Source: Pycnococcus provasolii (lineage: Eukaryota > Chlorophyta > Pseudoscourfieldiophyceae > Pseudoscourfieldiales). From it: a DNA stretch of 64,000 bases. This document shows positions 20,316 to 29,146 of this stretch, one piece after another (position 1 is the first letter of the stretch; the number at the start of each line of letters is the position of its first letter). The position numbers and the translations under genes were made by a program. The notes beneath the pieces are model-generated. The model was not told the origin of the DNA, searched no databases, and saw only the letters and a list, made by a program, of their open reading frames with translations. Location of the stretch: positions 496,001 through 560,000 of the forward strand of contig CP150568.1 of the NCBI GenBank assembly GCA_049487715.1. Reading direction: 5' to 3'.

Positions 20316-21758
20316 TCATGCGCTCAGCCTCCCACGCCCGGCACTCGCGCGCGAGCCTCCGCGCAGGTTACTGGAGCCGGAGACGGACTGTGCACGAACG
20401 CCGCCGCTGCTACCCGCGCGAGGTGCATTCTTGCCAAGGCCTGCCACCTTGAAGTCGGACTGCAGCTGCCATCCCGGGAAGGTGCTCATGCCCTCGTGGC
20501 ACTTGATGTGGTACGCCACGTCCGGCGGCACACCGAGGCCGCCCTCGCGAAGTTCGTCTGCGTGCCCTCGCCATGCGAAGCGCCAGCACGGCTCCGCCGC
20601 CGCCGCGTACCAGTACGTTCCGCTCGGACGAACGTCGTATCGCCGAACGTCTCCCCACGCGCTAGCGACGGCACTGAAGCTGCTCCCGTAGCTGCCAATC
20701 ACCGCGTCGCAGCGAGATAGGATGTACATTTCCACCACAGCGCCGAGAAGGCCCTTGCGCGTGCTTCGATCGCCATCTCGACCGAAGGTTGTCGACTCGC
20801 GGATCGCGAGGCGCAGGTCGCGACTGCCCTCGAAGTACGCGCGCGCCACCTCGCGCGCCACGGGCTGATCGCTCGCGAGGAAGAACGCCGTTTCGGACGG
20901 GTCGTAGCCGAGCGACTCAGCCACAACGCGCGCGGCGTCGTAGAAAGCCGCGGGTGGCGGCGTCTTCACGCCCTTGTCCTTGCCGTCAGGCATCGGCTTG
21001 GTCAGCCGAAGGTGCATGCCGACGACGTGCTTGGCGCCGCGGAACGCGGGATACGTTTGGAAGAACTCCTCCGTCTCGCTCGCCACCTCGTCGCTGGGAG
21101 GAAAGAGCAGCGACGCTAGCTGCGGGAAGTGCCCTCGGCGCAGCGGCGGCTCGCCTCCGAAGAGCTCGAGCAGCTGTTCGTGGTGGTTCGGGTTGTGGAA
21201 GAGCAGCGGGTACGGATAGTCGTCGGAGCGGAAGACGAGCGCGGTGGCAGCCTCACGCTTCCAGTCCTTACGCGCGAGCTGCTTGTAGTCGGTGCGCGTG
21301 TGCGTCGTGCAGAAGCTCGAGCTCGCGCCTCCTCCTCCTGGCAGGCACTTGGCAAGATACCGCTTGATGGGAGCGTTGACGGGGTCGTCGACGTCCAGTG
21401 CGAGTCCGTTTTCGTACGTCCCGAAGAGTTCGTGGAACTTCGCACTCGCGTCGTACGTGTCTCTCCACACGACGACGTAGATGCGATCGGTCGCGAGAGC
21501 GAGAGCGAGCGCCGTTGCGGCGCCTGGCATGCGGTTTCCGTACCCGTCGTTTCCCCCGCTTTGGTACACGAGGTACTTGAACTTGCTTGGGCTCTGTAGT
21601 GCCTCTTCGTGTCGCCTCTGCATCGTTTTGAATGCGCTTCGCAGTTCTTCCGCGGGCGGATCGACCGGCGTTGCCGATAGAGCTTTCAGGTCCGTTCTTG
21701 CCCTTGCCCTTGCACTTGCACTTGCCCCTGCGCGTGCGCGTGACCCTCCACCAGGCAT
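20316..21758 (-). CDS. fucosyltransferase-like glycosyltransferase (GT37/GT23-type)
   Basis: Probable Golgi or ER sugar transferase, 480 residues from the first ATG in frame. The GDP-fucose-type fold is suggested by GGNDGYGNRMPGAATALALA near the N-terminus, VVGMHLRL (His-x-Arg-Leu donor-site motif), AFFLASDQP, and the C-terminal SRCDAVIGSYGSSFSAVAS. Paired Cys residues follow (EPCWRF, IKCHEG). The chosen ATG gives a Ser/Arg/Ala-rich start without a membrane anchor. A good signal-peptide-like sequence (MAFRVSFSCCVLLLA) lies upstream at about 21830-21915 in another frame, separated by a GGT simple repeat. An indel in that repeat or an undetected exon could join them. Acceptor substrate unknown. 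Confidence 0.7.
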   Translation of the reverse strand: MPGGGSRARAGASASARARARTDLKALSATPVDPPAEELRSAFKTMQRRHEEALQSPSKFKYLVYQSGGNDGYGNRMPGAATALALALATDRIYVVVWRDTYDASAKFHELFGTYENGLALDVDDPVNAPIKRYLAKCLPGGGGASSSFCTTHTRTDYKQLARKDWKREAATALVFRSDDYPYPLLFHNPNHHEQLLELFGGEPPLRRGHFPQLASLLFPPSDEVASETEEFFQTYPAFRGAKHVVGMHLRLTKPMPDGKDKGVKTPPPAAFYDAARVVAESLGYDPSETAFFLASDQPVAREVARAYFEGSRDLRLAIRESTTFGRDGDRSTRKGLLGAVVEMYILSRCDAVIGSYGSSFSAVASAWGDVRRYDVRPSGTYWYAAAAEPCWRFAWRGHADELREGGLGVPPDVAYHIKCHEGMSTFPGWQLQSDFKVAGLGKNAPRAGSSGGVRAQSVSGSSNLRGGSRASAGRGRLSA

Positions 21759-22207
21759 GATGGCGTAGAGGCTGCTAATGGATCCGCCACCACCACCCAC
21801 CACTACTATCACCACCACCACCACCACCTGAGATGTAAGCGTGCACCACGTGACAAGAAGAACACGCTAAAAGAAGAACACAACACGAAAAAGAAACACG
21901 AAACGCCATGGGCATGGTGAGCACCAACCACACCAACCACACCAACCACGCGAATGAAGTGCGGCGATGCGGATGCGGATGCGGATGCGGATGCAAAGTA
22001 GGACGACAAGGGTGGGATGAAGCCACTCCTCCCAGCACTTCGAAAGGGAAACAATTATCCGTAGAGCGCAGTTAAAACACTTCATGACGTTCGTCAAGAG
22101 GATGGTCATCATCTTGACCATCTCTTTGGTGGTGCGCATGAGTCGACGTTTCTTTGTCGTGAACTTTTGGTTCGTCTTCGTGTCACGATTGTACACTAAG
22201 TTTGGTC

Positions 22208-23362
22208 ATGCCGTCCCTCCTCCTCCTGCTCATGGCCGTTGTCGCGTTCTACTTGGCGTACACAGCATCAAGCACTATGCAGTACCAAAGCACGTCAAGC
22301 AGGAGCGAGCCAACCTCCTCGCAACAACACGTCGTGCTTGCGGCGGCGCGACGCGCAATCGCGCGAGCCGAGTTTCAACGCGACAACTTCAAGAGGATGC
22401 CGCAGCCGCACGCGCAAAGACAGAATACGAAGCAGGAGCAAAGTGCTGGCGGCGAAGTGACGACCACAAGCGCAAGGGCAAGTGCACTTGTCGCGGCGCC
22501 GTGCGAAGCCGACCAACAACAACAGCAGACGGAACTCGACGGCGCGGTCGTCACGCCTGGAGGACGAGGGGGCCTGCAAGCACAAACCGCAAAGCAGTGC
22601 TGCGAGAAGTGCTTGGCGACAAGAGGGTGCAACGTTTACGTATTCAGCAGCGCGGGCGACGGCGCGTGCTGGCTCAAGCGCACTGATGCACCAAGCGCGC
22701 CCGTCGCAGTGCGTGGCAAGGGACCACGAACGAGGTGGACGTCTGGCGTTCTCATGAAGGACGCTGCACTGCCAAGCAACAACGTCGCGGATATGCTCTC
22801 AAGAGGCGCCGCAGTTGGCGCGATCCAGCTTCACACGCCAATGGGCGTTATAAAAATGCGCTTGATGCACGACTGGCACCGGCCATCAGCGGAATACGTC
22901 GGCGCGATCGCCGCGAGCGATCGCCAGCCTGGTGCAGCGTGGTCGTACGACGACTTGGCGGCAGTTCCTGCGGGTCACCAGCCGGACGTCTCCGCGGATA
23001 CGCATGCGGCGCTGTGCACGTCGGCGTGCGCATTTTACCGCGCCGAGCCTGGATTCTTGATCCAGGGCAGCTTACGCGCGTTGATTCCGTCCAACACGCT
23101 CACGCAGCCGGGCCCGAAGCTGATGGAGCGCGGCGACGTCGGTTGGGCAGGCGGCTTCAGCGGTCCCGACTTTTTCATCTACCTCGGCCATCAGCCCGCG
23201 CAGCATTTCGGCAATTCGCACACCGTGTTTGGTACGGTGGACGACGCGTCGAGTTTGGCCGTTGCGGACGCGATTGCACACGCGACCGTGCGTCCGACAC
23301 GCCCAGGCGAAATGCACATGCTCGCGAAACCGCTTCCTTTCGACATCGACGTGCTTGAATGA
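22208..23362 (+). CDS. secreted/membrane PAN-apple plus cyclophilin-like protein
   Basis: 384 residues, with an N-terminal signal anchor (MPSLLLLLMAVVAFYLAY). A Gln/Arg-rich stalk leads to a PAN/apple-type Cys domain (about residues 95-165; CEAD, QCCEKCLATRGCNVYVF, GACWLKR). The C-terminal half (about 195-380) looks like a divergent cyclophilin: GAIQLHTPMGVIKMRL, then YRAEPGFLIQGSLR, then GDVGWAGGFSGPDFFIYLG and HTVFGTVDD. Compared with active cyclophilins, the HRVIPGFM-QGGD and SQFFI positions are altered, so isomerase activity is doubtful. The start is the first ATG, right before the hydrophobic segment. Probably lumenal or extracellular; partner unknown. Confidence 0.7.
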   Translation: MPSLLLLLMAVVAFYLAYTASSTMQYQSTSSRSEPTSSQQHVVLAAARRAIARAEFQRDNFKRMPQPHAQRQNTKQEQSAGGEVTTTSARASALVAAPCEADQQQQQTELDGAVVTPGGRGGLQAQTAKQCCEKCLATRGCNVYVFSSAGDGACWLKRTDAPSAPVAVRGKGPRTRWTSGVLMKDAALPSNNVADMLSRGAAVGAIQLHTPMGVIKMRLMHDWHRPSAEYVGAIAASDRQPGAAWSYDDLAAVPAGHQPDVSADTHAALCTSACAFYRAEPGFLIQGSLRALIPSNTLTQPGPKLMERGDVGWAGGFSGPDFFIYLGHQPAQHFGNSHTVFGTVDDASSLAVADAIAHATVRPTRPGEMHMLAKPLPFDIDVLE

Positions 23363-23688
23363 AATGACGAGTGCTCGCTGAGATCGCTCATTCAGTAATG
23401 GAGTGTGCTTTAGTTTTGTCCAACGGTCGTCCATTCACACCACTCACGTTCACCGTCCAGCCCTTTCAGCAGCGCCGTCCATCCAGCAGTAGTGCGATTT
23501 TGTACATTGTGGGCTGATTTCAAAGCTACAGTACTAGGGTATTGGCATTCGCTGGCGCCCGGCATTCGATATCATGTGGGGTGAACACGTTTGGCTGTCT
23601 GCGTCTATCGCAGAAGGACGGATGGCTACCACGCCATGACGCGCTTTCGTTGACGCGTGCGGAGGAGGAAAAAGAGGATCTTGAAGCG

Positions 23689-24567
23689 ATGGCGCGATCG
23701 GTGGCGCGCGTCGCCGCTCAAGAAGCGTCGTGGCAGGCGGTGCGCGGCGAAGGCAACGGAGGAGAAAGCACGAAGACATGCGTTCATGGCGTGAAGAAGG
23801 CATTCACGACGACGACGACGACGACTCCCATCACAGAGACGACGACGACGAAGAAGACGACGGCTCAAACAATCACAACCACAACCACAACCACATCAAC
23901 ATCAACATCGGTGACCAACCTCAAAAAACGTGGCACAACATACGTCGGCGAAGGAAAGGCGTCCGCTTCGACGACGACGACGACGACGACGCTCTCTTCT
24001 GGCGCACGCGCCATGCGCGAGCGCCAGCGTGAGGCGCATGCCGTGGAGACAGATGAGGGGCGTGCGCTCCGCCGGATGGCGGCGGCGATGCACGGCGAGC
24101 ATTCCGCCGTCGCGGCTGCCACCGGAAAGCGTCCGCACGCGTCGCGTCCGTCGTGGGCGGGCGCGGTGAATCGAGGCGCCGATGACATGGCTCAGCAGCT
24201 CGTCGAATGGTTGCGGGAGAAAGGCTACGTGGACTCTAACCTTCCTCCCGCCGACGTCCTCGACTTGGCCAAAAAAGCGTTCCTAGCCGCCGTCGTCTGG
24301 CGAGACGGGACGCGCACTCGAGGTGTTCCGCAAGAGCACCTCAACGCCGTCGTCGGCTATGAGCTGCATGAGCGCGGCATCTGCGCGGCGCAGCGAAAAG
24401 TGGCTCGTGCTCAGCATCGCAGCAAGACGTACGAGGAGGAGATTGAGGAGGAGTGGGAACTCGAGGCATGCCGTTGCCCGAGGACGACGGCAGGCCTCGA
24501 CGTCCTCCGTCGCCGTGCGGTCGGTGCTTTCGCCGGACGCGAAGTACCTGTTCCGGGCGCCTCATGA
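23689..24567 (+). CDS. hypothetical protein, Thr-rich
   Basis: Not recognised. The open frame runs from before 23560, but its first ATG is at 23689 (MARSVARVAAQEASW); an Arg/Glu-rich stretch just before it may be coding through an upstream exon. The protein has two Thr-rich simple-sequence blocks (about residues 45-115), then a helical domain (MAQQLVEWLREKGYVDS through FLAAVVWRDGTRTRG and EHLNAVVGYELHERGI), ending in an acidic helix. A second frame (about 24494-24790; SVLSPDAKYLFRAP onward) looks equally coding and may be the true 3' end, through a frame change I could not place. Confidence 0.5.
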   Translation: MARSVARVAAQEASWQAVRGEGNGGESTKTCVHGVKKAFTTTTTTTPITETTTTKKTTAQTITTTTTTTSTSTSVTNLKKRGTTYVGEGKASASTTTTTTTLSSGARAMRERQREAHAVETDEGRALRRMAAAMHGEHSAVAAATGKRPHASRPSWAGAVNRGADDMAQQLVEWLREKGYVDSNLPPADVLDLAKKAFLAAVVWRDGTRTRGVPQEHLNAVVGYELHERGICAAQRKVARAQHRSKTYEEEIEEEWELEACRCPRTTAGLDVLRRRAVGAFAGREVPVPGAS

Positions 24568-24858
24568 GACCGACACGTCCATGTACTTGCGCGCGGGAGA
24601 AGTGCTCGCGTCTCTGCCAGACGCGGCAGGCAGTGTGTTCGCACAGCTTGAGAAACGTGATGAGGCTGTGCGTGCATGCGCTGTTGGACAGAGAGCGTCG
24701 TGCGGATGGGGCGAGGTGAGCTGGGTGATGGAGCGTGGCCAAGACAAGCTCACGGCAGATGACATCAAGAAGATGAGGGGGGCGAGGTGAGCTGGGTGAT
24801 GGAGCGTGGCGAAGAGAAGCTCGCGGTAGAGGACATCAAGAAGAAGAGGCGCAAGTAA
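24494..24858 (+). CDS. probable 3' continuation of the preceding gene, with 71-bp tandem duplication
   Basis: In the frame ending at 24790 the sequence reads like protein (AKYLFRAPHETDTSMYLRAG, LEKRDEAVRACAVGQ, EVSWVMERGQDKLTADDIKK). A 71-bp unit starting GCGAGGTGAGCTGGG at 24711 is repeated at 24782. The second copy reads WVMERGEEKLAVEDIKKKRRK and stops at about 24858, in a different frame. Each copy carries a GTGAGC donor-like site. Which copy is used is unclear. Confidence 0.35.
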
Positions 24859-25047
24859 CCAAAAAAAAAATAAAAAATAAATAGATTTCCCGAGAATTGG
24901 CAATGGTGTATCCCCCCAGCCAGGCAATCCAGGGACAATCCCCCTCCCAGGGAATCTCTTGAGAGAACTCTCCAAATCTCCCTCCGAGCCACACATCGTC
25001 ATCGGCGCGGCGTTCCAAAGCATCACCCTCATCCAGATCAGATACCG

Positions 25048-25860
25048 ATGTCGTTGACGGTGGGCGTGCTCGCTCTCCAAGGGTCGTTCGCGGAGCACGT
25101 CACCTCTTTGAGTGGTTTACCTGACCCTAACCTCACCGTGGTCGAAGTGAAGACACCCGCCTCATTAGCCAAATGCGACGGCCTCATCATACCCGGAGGC
25201 GAGTCGACGACCATGGCGCTCGTCGCGCGACGATGGGGGCTGATTGAGCCGCTGAGGGAGTTCGCGGGGAAAGGTCGGCCTGTGTGGGGCACGTGTGCAG
25301 GGATGATTTTTCTCGCGAACGCCGCGGTCGCAGGCACGAAAGAAGGTGGGCAGGAGCTCATCGGGGGACTGGACATCGGAGTTTCGCGCAACTTCTTTGG
25401 TGCACAAATCAACAGCTTCGAGACGCGACTACCCGCACCGCCAAGTCTGCAGTCTGTGCAACGAGGTGTTCCACGGGACAATATCAAGGAAACGTTTCGC
25501 GCCATCTTCATACGCGCGCCGGCAGTCATGCACGTGGGTAAGGATGTCGAGGTGCTCGGCGAGTACAAGCTGACGGACGAGGAACGTGCCGAAGACGCGT
25601 CGAGGCCCGAAAAGGTGGTCGTCGCCGTGAGGCAGGGGAGCCTGCTAGCCACCGCGTTTCACCCGGAGGTGACAGATGACAGACGCTGGCACGCTCTCTT
25701 CGTGGACATGGTCAGCGCCTCCGCCGCGAAACTTGGAAAGGCGGTTGAGTCGGCTGATGCTAAGCAACTTGCCGAGACGGACGCGCATCTCGTCGCACCC
25801 AAGGATGTGCCCAAGCCGCTGCCAGTTATCACGACGCCTCAGTCGCCGTTCATGCGCTGA
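25048..25860 (+). CDS. PDX2: pyridoxal 5'-phosphate synthase, glutaminase subunit
   Basis: Glutamine amidotransferase that hydrolyses glutamine and feeds ammonia to PDX1 for de novo vitamin B6 synthesis, usually cytosolic. The 270-residue protein shows VGVLALQGSFAEH at the N-terminus, IPGGESTTM, and VWGTCAGMIFLA with the catalytic Cys. ELIGGLDIGVSRNFFGAQ is diagnostic of PdxT, and ATAFHPEVTDD contains the catalytic His and Glu. Full length for a eukaryotic PDX2, with a short extra C-terminal tail. ATG start fits the family exactly. Tail-to-tail with COQ3. Confidence 0.95.
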   Translation: MSLTVGVLALQGSFAEHVTSLSGLPDPNLTVVEVKTPASLAKCDGLIIPGGESTTMALVARRWGLIEPLREFAGKGRPVWGTCAGMIFLANAAVAGTKEGGQELIGGLDIGVSRNFFGAQINSFETRLPAPPSLQSVQRGVPRDNIKETFRAIFIRAPAVMHVGKDVEVLGEYKLTDEERAEDASRPEKVVVAVRQGSLLATAFHPEVTDDRRWHALFVDMVSASAAKLGKAVESADAKQLAETDAHLVAPKDVPKPLPVITTPQSPFMR

Positions 25861-25958
25861 AACCAAACATGCGTGGCAGTATCATAACGCTCATTCAGTA
25901 AAACGTAATACGACCAAAAATCAAGTACAAATATAATCATTTGTTACACGGCGCAACT

Positions 25959-26924
25959 TCACTGGAGTGTGAAGTGCGCGATATAGTTCACGGCTGTGTC
26001 TGACGTGATTTCCCACATGCCACGCAGTGGGTTCAGCCACATGCCCTTGAGCGAAGCAAGACGCGCGCCAGGAATCGCGTCACACACCGCCTCCGTGAGC
26101 TCGTCGGGTGTCACAAACTGGTCCCAGCTGTGTGTGCCCACAGGAACGATTCGCGCGACGTGCTCCGCGCCCACAATGGCGATCGCGTACGAGCGCGGCG
26201 TGCGGTTGATGGTGGACAGAACGATGTGGCCTTGTTTTGGTTTTGCAAGCGCGCCGAGGCTCTTTAGGAACCCGTGTCTATCCGTGACGTGCTCCACCAC
26301 CTCGAGGCTTGTGACAACGTCGTACTGTCCCGCGTGTGCCGCGTCAGCCGAAAGTGCCTCGACACTCGACACGACGTACTCAGGAAGATTCCCGCGGCTT
26401 GCGAGTTCGGCGTCGCGACTTGCGTGTGCTTTCGCGGCGTCAACCGTTCTCTGCGCGAGGTCGACACCAGTAGACTTTGCGCCTAGTCTCGCCATCGCCT
26501 CGACGAGCAGACCCCCTCCGCATCCCACGTCGACGTGCGAGAGCCCGAGCAGAGGTCGCATGCGCCCATTTTCGTTTTCCACGGGCGTTTGCGCGTCCCT
26601 AATAAAGCCGGACAGCGATGAGACGATGAATGTGTTTCTCAAGGGGCCCATGGCGTGTAGCGGTCCCATTGCACCGGCAGGATCCCACCAAGCATCCCCA
26701 GGTTCCGCGAATATCGACGCGTTCGAAACGTCGACCGACGCGGATGACGCCACTGACTGAGACTCCAAAGGCAAGGGAGGAGGATGTGGTTCTGCTGAAG
26801 GAACGAATCCAACAAAAGGAACGAATCCAAGAAAGATACCGTTACCATAAGATACGGGTACCCCCATACTGCCCATGAAAGAACGACAACGACACGTTGA
26901 AGGAACAACGCCATGGCGCAGCAT
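25959..26924 (-). CDS. COQ3: ubiquinone biosynthesis O-methyltransferase, mitochondrial
   Basis: SAM-dependent enzyme for both O-methylations of the ubiquinone ring. The start chosen gives MLRHGVVPSTCRCRSF, a basic, acid-free presequence; the open frame extends 30 codons further without being needed. Then come FAEPGDAWWDPAGAMGPLHAM (UbiG-type entry motif), SAM motif I VDVGCGGGLLVEAMARLG, TGVDLAQRTVDAAK, and YDVVTSLEVVEHVTD. The tail has HIVLSTINRTPRSY, then GTHSWDQFVTPDEL and DTAVNYIAHF. 321 residues, normal for the family. A TTAGGG-like tract lies about 60 bp upstream. Confidence 0.92.
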   Translation of the reverse strand: MLRHGVVPSTCRCRSFMGSMGVPVSYGNGIFLGFVPFVGFVPSAEPHPPPLPLESQSVASSASVDVSNASIFAEPGDAWWDPAGAMGPLHAMGPLRNTFIVSSLSGFIRDAQTPVENENGRMRPLLGLSHVDVGCGGGLLVEAMARLGAKSTGVDLAQRTVDAAKAHASRDAELASRGNLPEYVVSSVEALSADAAHAGQYDVVTSLEVVEHVTDRHGFLKSLGALAKPKQGHIVLSTINRTPRSYAIAIVGAEHVARIVPVGTHSWDQFVTPDELTEAVCDAIPGARLASLKGMWLNPLRGMWEITSDTAVNYIAHFTLQ

Positions 26925-26984
26925 CTTTCTTTCTTTTGAGAATGGGTGAACCTGAATGGAGAAAACTGTTCTGGATTCAGGGGA

Positions 26985-27053
26985 GCTAACCCTAACACCC
27001 CAATACCCTAACACCCTAACCCTAGTTCTAACCCTAACCCTAACCCTAACCCC
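26985..27053 (-). repeat. interstitial telomere-like tract
   Basis: CCCTAA/CCCTAACA units in the spacer upstream of COQ3; G-rich in the sense of the gene. Confidence 0.88.
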
Positions 27054-27199
27054 CTACAACTACCAACTACCTTACATAGACGAATCCTCCGCCCCTTGCG
27101 TGTTGTTGTTGTTGTTGTTGTTGATAAATAATTTCTCTGTAACATTTTTTCACTCAACTGAACTAACTTACTCGCTCAAGTTTAAGATAACTTTATGAC

Positions 27200-27964
27200 T
27201 CATGTGAGCATGCGCACCAAGAGGTAGTCGGCGTCCGTCGCAAGCAGCTTGCGGCTCGACGCGCCCGTCATCTCAACGCCAGGCTGCTGCATCGCCACAA
27301 CCGCGCGTGCAACCACAGGCCCGTACATAGCCTCGAGCTGAGGCAGGTAGTTCCGCGCCGAACGCTTCATCTCGCGCTTCTGCGCGAGGTCCGTCTCGTA
27401 CCGCTCAGCAAGGCTCTCGCGCGCGCTGAGAGACGCGTGGAAGGGGAGCACGGAACGTGTGCGCTTTGCTCGCTGCGTCAGTGCGCGGTCACTCGACGCA
27501 AGCAAATTGGCGTGCCTCCGCAACGGAGGAAGCTCTGTGCTGACATTCCACCCTGTGGCGGCGTTGGTGTCCACCTTCGCGAAGGTTATCGCTCGGTCGT
27601 GTGTTGTGTTGTTGCTGCGGTTTGTGTACGCCACCGCCCGTTTTGTGGTCATGTGGTCCGCCGCGGTTGTCGCGAGTTGGCCCACGCAGGTTGAGTTGTG
27701 TGCGTCTGAGAAGTCTCGCGTGAACTTTGCCGTCGACGTCCACGTCGCCCTGTTGAACGACTTGGCGCGCATTCCGAGCCGGTCTGGGTCAATCGCCGTG
27801 AGCACCATGGAGCGTGCGAGTGCAACCTCGTCAGTGTGCTTCGGAAACGGAACGCGTCGGCGGATCGTGGCTTTGGATGGAGACATCGATTTGCTTGGGG
27901 ACAGCCTGCTTGGGGACATCATCATCGCCCCCGCGCCGCCCTTCATTTCTTCCCACGACGGCAT
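27200..27964 (-). CDS. hypothetical basic protein
   Basis: Not recognised. From the ATG giving MPSWEEMKGG it is 254 residues; the frame is open 48 codons further upstream. It begins with repeated SPSR/SPSK motifs (candidate kinase or microtubule-type sites), is basic and Asn/Thr-rich in the middle, and ends in a helical segment (YETDLAQKREMKRSARNYLPQL). No membrane segments. The high density of Arg/Lys and the SPSK repeats could suit a cytoskeletal protein, but this is a guess. Confidence 0.5.
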   Translation of the reverse strand: MPSWEEMKGGAGAMMMSPSRLSPSKSMSPSKATIRRRVPFPKHTDEVALARSMVLTAIDPDRLGMRAKSFNRATWTSTAKFTRDFSDAHNSTCVGQLATTAADHMTTKRAVAYTNRSNNTTHDRAITFAKVDTNAATGWNVSTELPPLRRHANLLASSDRALTQRAKRTRSVLPFHASLSARESLAERYETDLAQKREMKRSARNYLPQLEAMYGPVVARAVVAMQQPGVEMTGASSRKLLATDADYLLVRMLT

Positions 27965-28261
27965 GGCAGTGTTTGTGTTGTGTTGTGTTGTGTCGTTGGC
28001 GGTCGGTGGTTTTTGGCGCTTGACTGTGTTCGGTTGGTCGCCAAGATTAAAGGTCTCAGCACGAGGTGCAGAGCGCTTTGGCCGGCCCAAACTTGTGTCG
28101 TGTTGCACAGAAGAAGAGCGTCCAAAACACGCCGACGTGCCTGTGGTTCGCCTTGCACGTTATACCGCACCCTACCTCGTGTTTGTGGTTGTGTGGTACG
28201 GCACGACGACGAGCTTCAGCACAGCTTCGAGGAACCAGCCTGACCCTTACGTACGCACTTC

Positions 28262-28300
28262 AGTGAAGTGAAGTGAAGTGAAGTGAAGTGAAGTGAAGTG
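28262..28300. repeat. (GTGAA)n microsatellite
   Basis: Eight copies of a 5-bp unit, followed by a TGTGCGAGCACA palindrome. Confidence 0.9.
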
Positions 28301-28941
28301 TGCGAGCACACTTATTTACTTTACCTATAGCGGCGAGACGGACGAGGAAAAGAAGATGTAGCACTCACGGTATTCGTGCGCGCGCGCGCGCGAGGCCGAC
28401 AGCCGAGAGAGTTGAGGGCGAGCCGCTGGGCTAAGACCGCGAGGAGGACTCCGGCTCGCAAGTGCAGTCCGGCTAAAGGTAAGAGCGGTCACTCACGCAA
28501 TAAACTATTCTTAGACTAATGACGAAAGAGACGGAGACAAACCGGTCGTTCGTTCATCGTTATTGCACGGTCTTGCAAGCACACCTAAGTATGTAAGGTT
28601 GCCTCGTGGCTCGTTAAAAGGTGGGATGAACGCAAGAAACACGCCAACGGAGACCTCGGAGCCTCGGAGGTGTTACCCCCCTTATTATTCCCCGGCTTTA
28701 CCCGGTACTACCCGTAAGGTTAAAGGAGTGGGATGCGAGGAATGTCTTCGAAGCTCTTGTCGGAGCTCTCCTCACTTGAGAACGTCTCTCACATGGCTGC
28801 ATGGTGTTCCCAGTCGCGCGGTCAACTGCCTAGAGTATTTTTGGGGGAAAAAAAAGGGGGAAAATCCGGCTGAACAGAGATCAGAGAGACCGGTCATCGG
28901 GGAAACCTTTAGGGTTGGGCTACCTTTACGGTCGGATCCCT

Positions 28942-29046
28942 GTTAGGGTTACGGTTAGGGTTACAGGTTAGGGTTAGGGTTACCCCTGTTAGGGTTAGGG
29001 TTAGTTAGGGTTAGGGTTACAGGTTAGGGCTAGGGTGTAGGGTTAC
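28942..29046 (+). repeat. interstitial telomere-like tract
   Basis: Interspersed TTAGGG units with GTTACGG and GTTACAGG variants, ending 100 bp before the DET1-like start codon. Confidence 0.9.
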
Positions 29047-29146
29047 GAGGGTCCCTCCCCCTTCTTCTCCCCTTCTCCCGACTCGGGGTTTCCTTCTTCC
29101 CATCCGCGTCATCCCATCCGTCCATATCCCGTGTCCGTGTCCGTGT

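Larger units (their letters stand above)
28109..29146. other. intergenic region upstream of the DET1-like gene
   Basis: No convincing gene. It contains the GAAGT microsatellite at 28262-28300, a CG run near 28380, and the TTAGGG-like block at 28942-29046. A Gly-run-rich stretch near 28840-28865 holds nothing recognisable. Confidence 0.55.
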
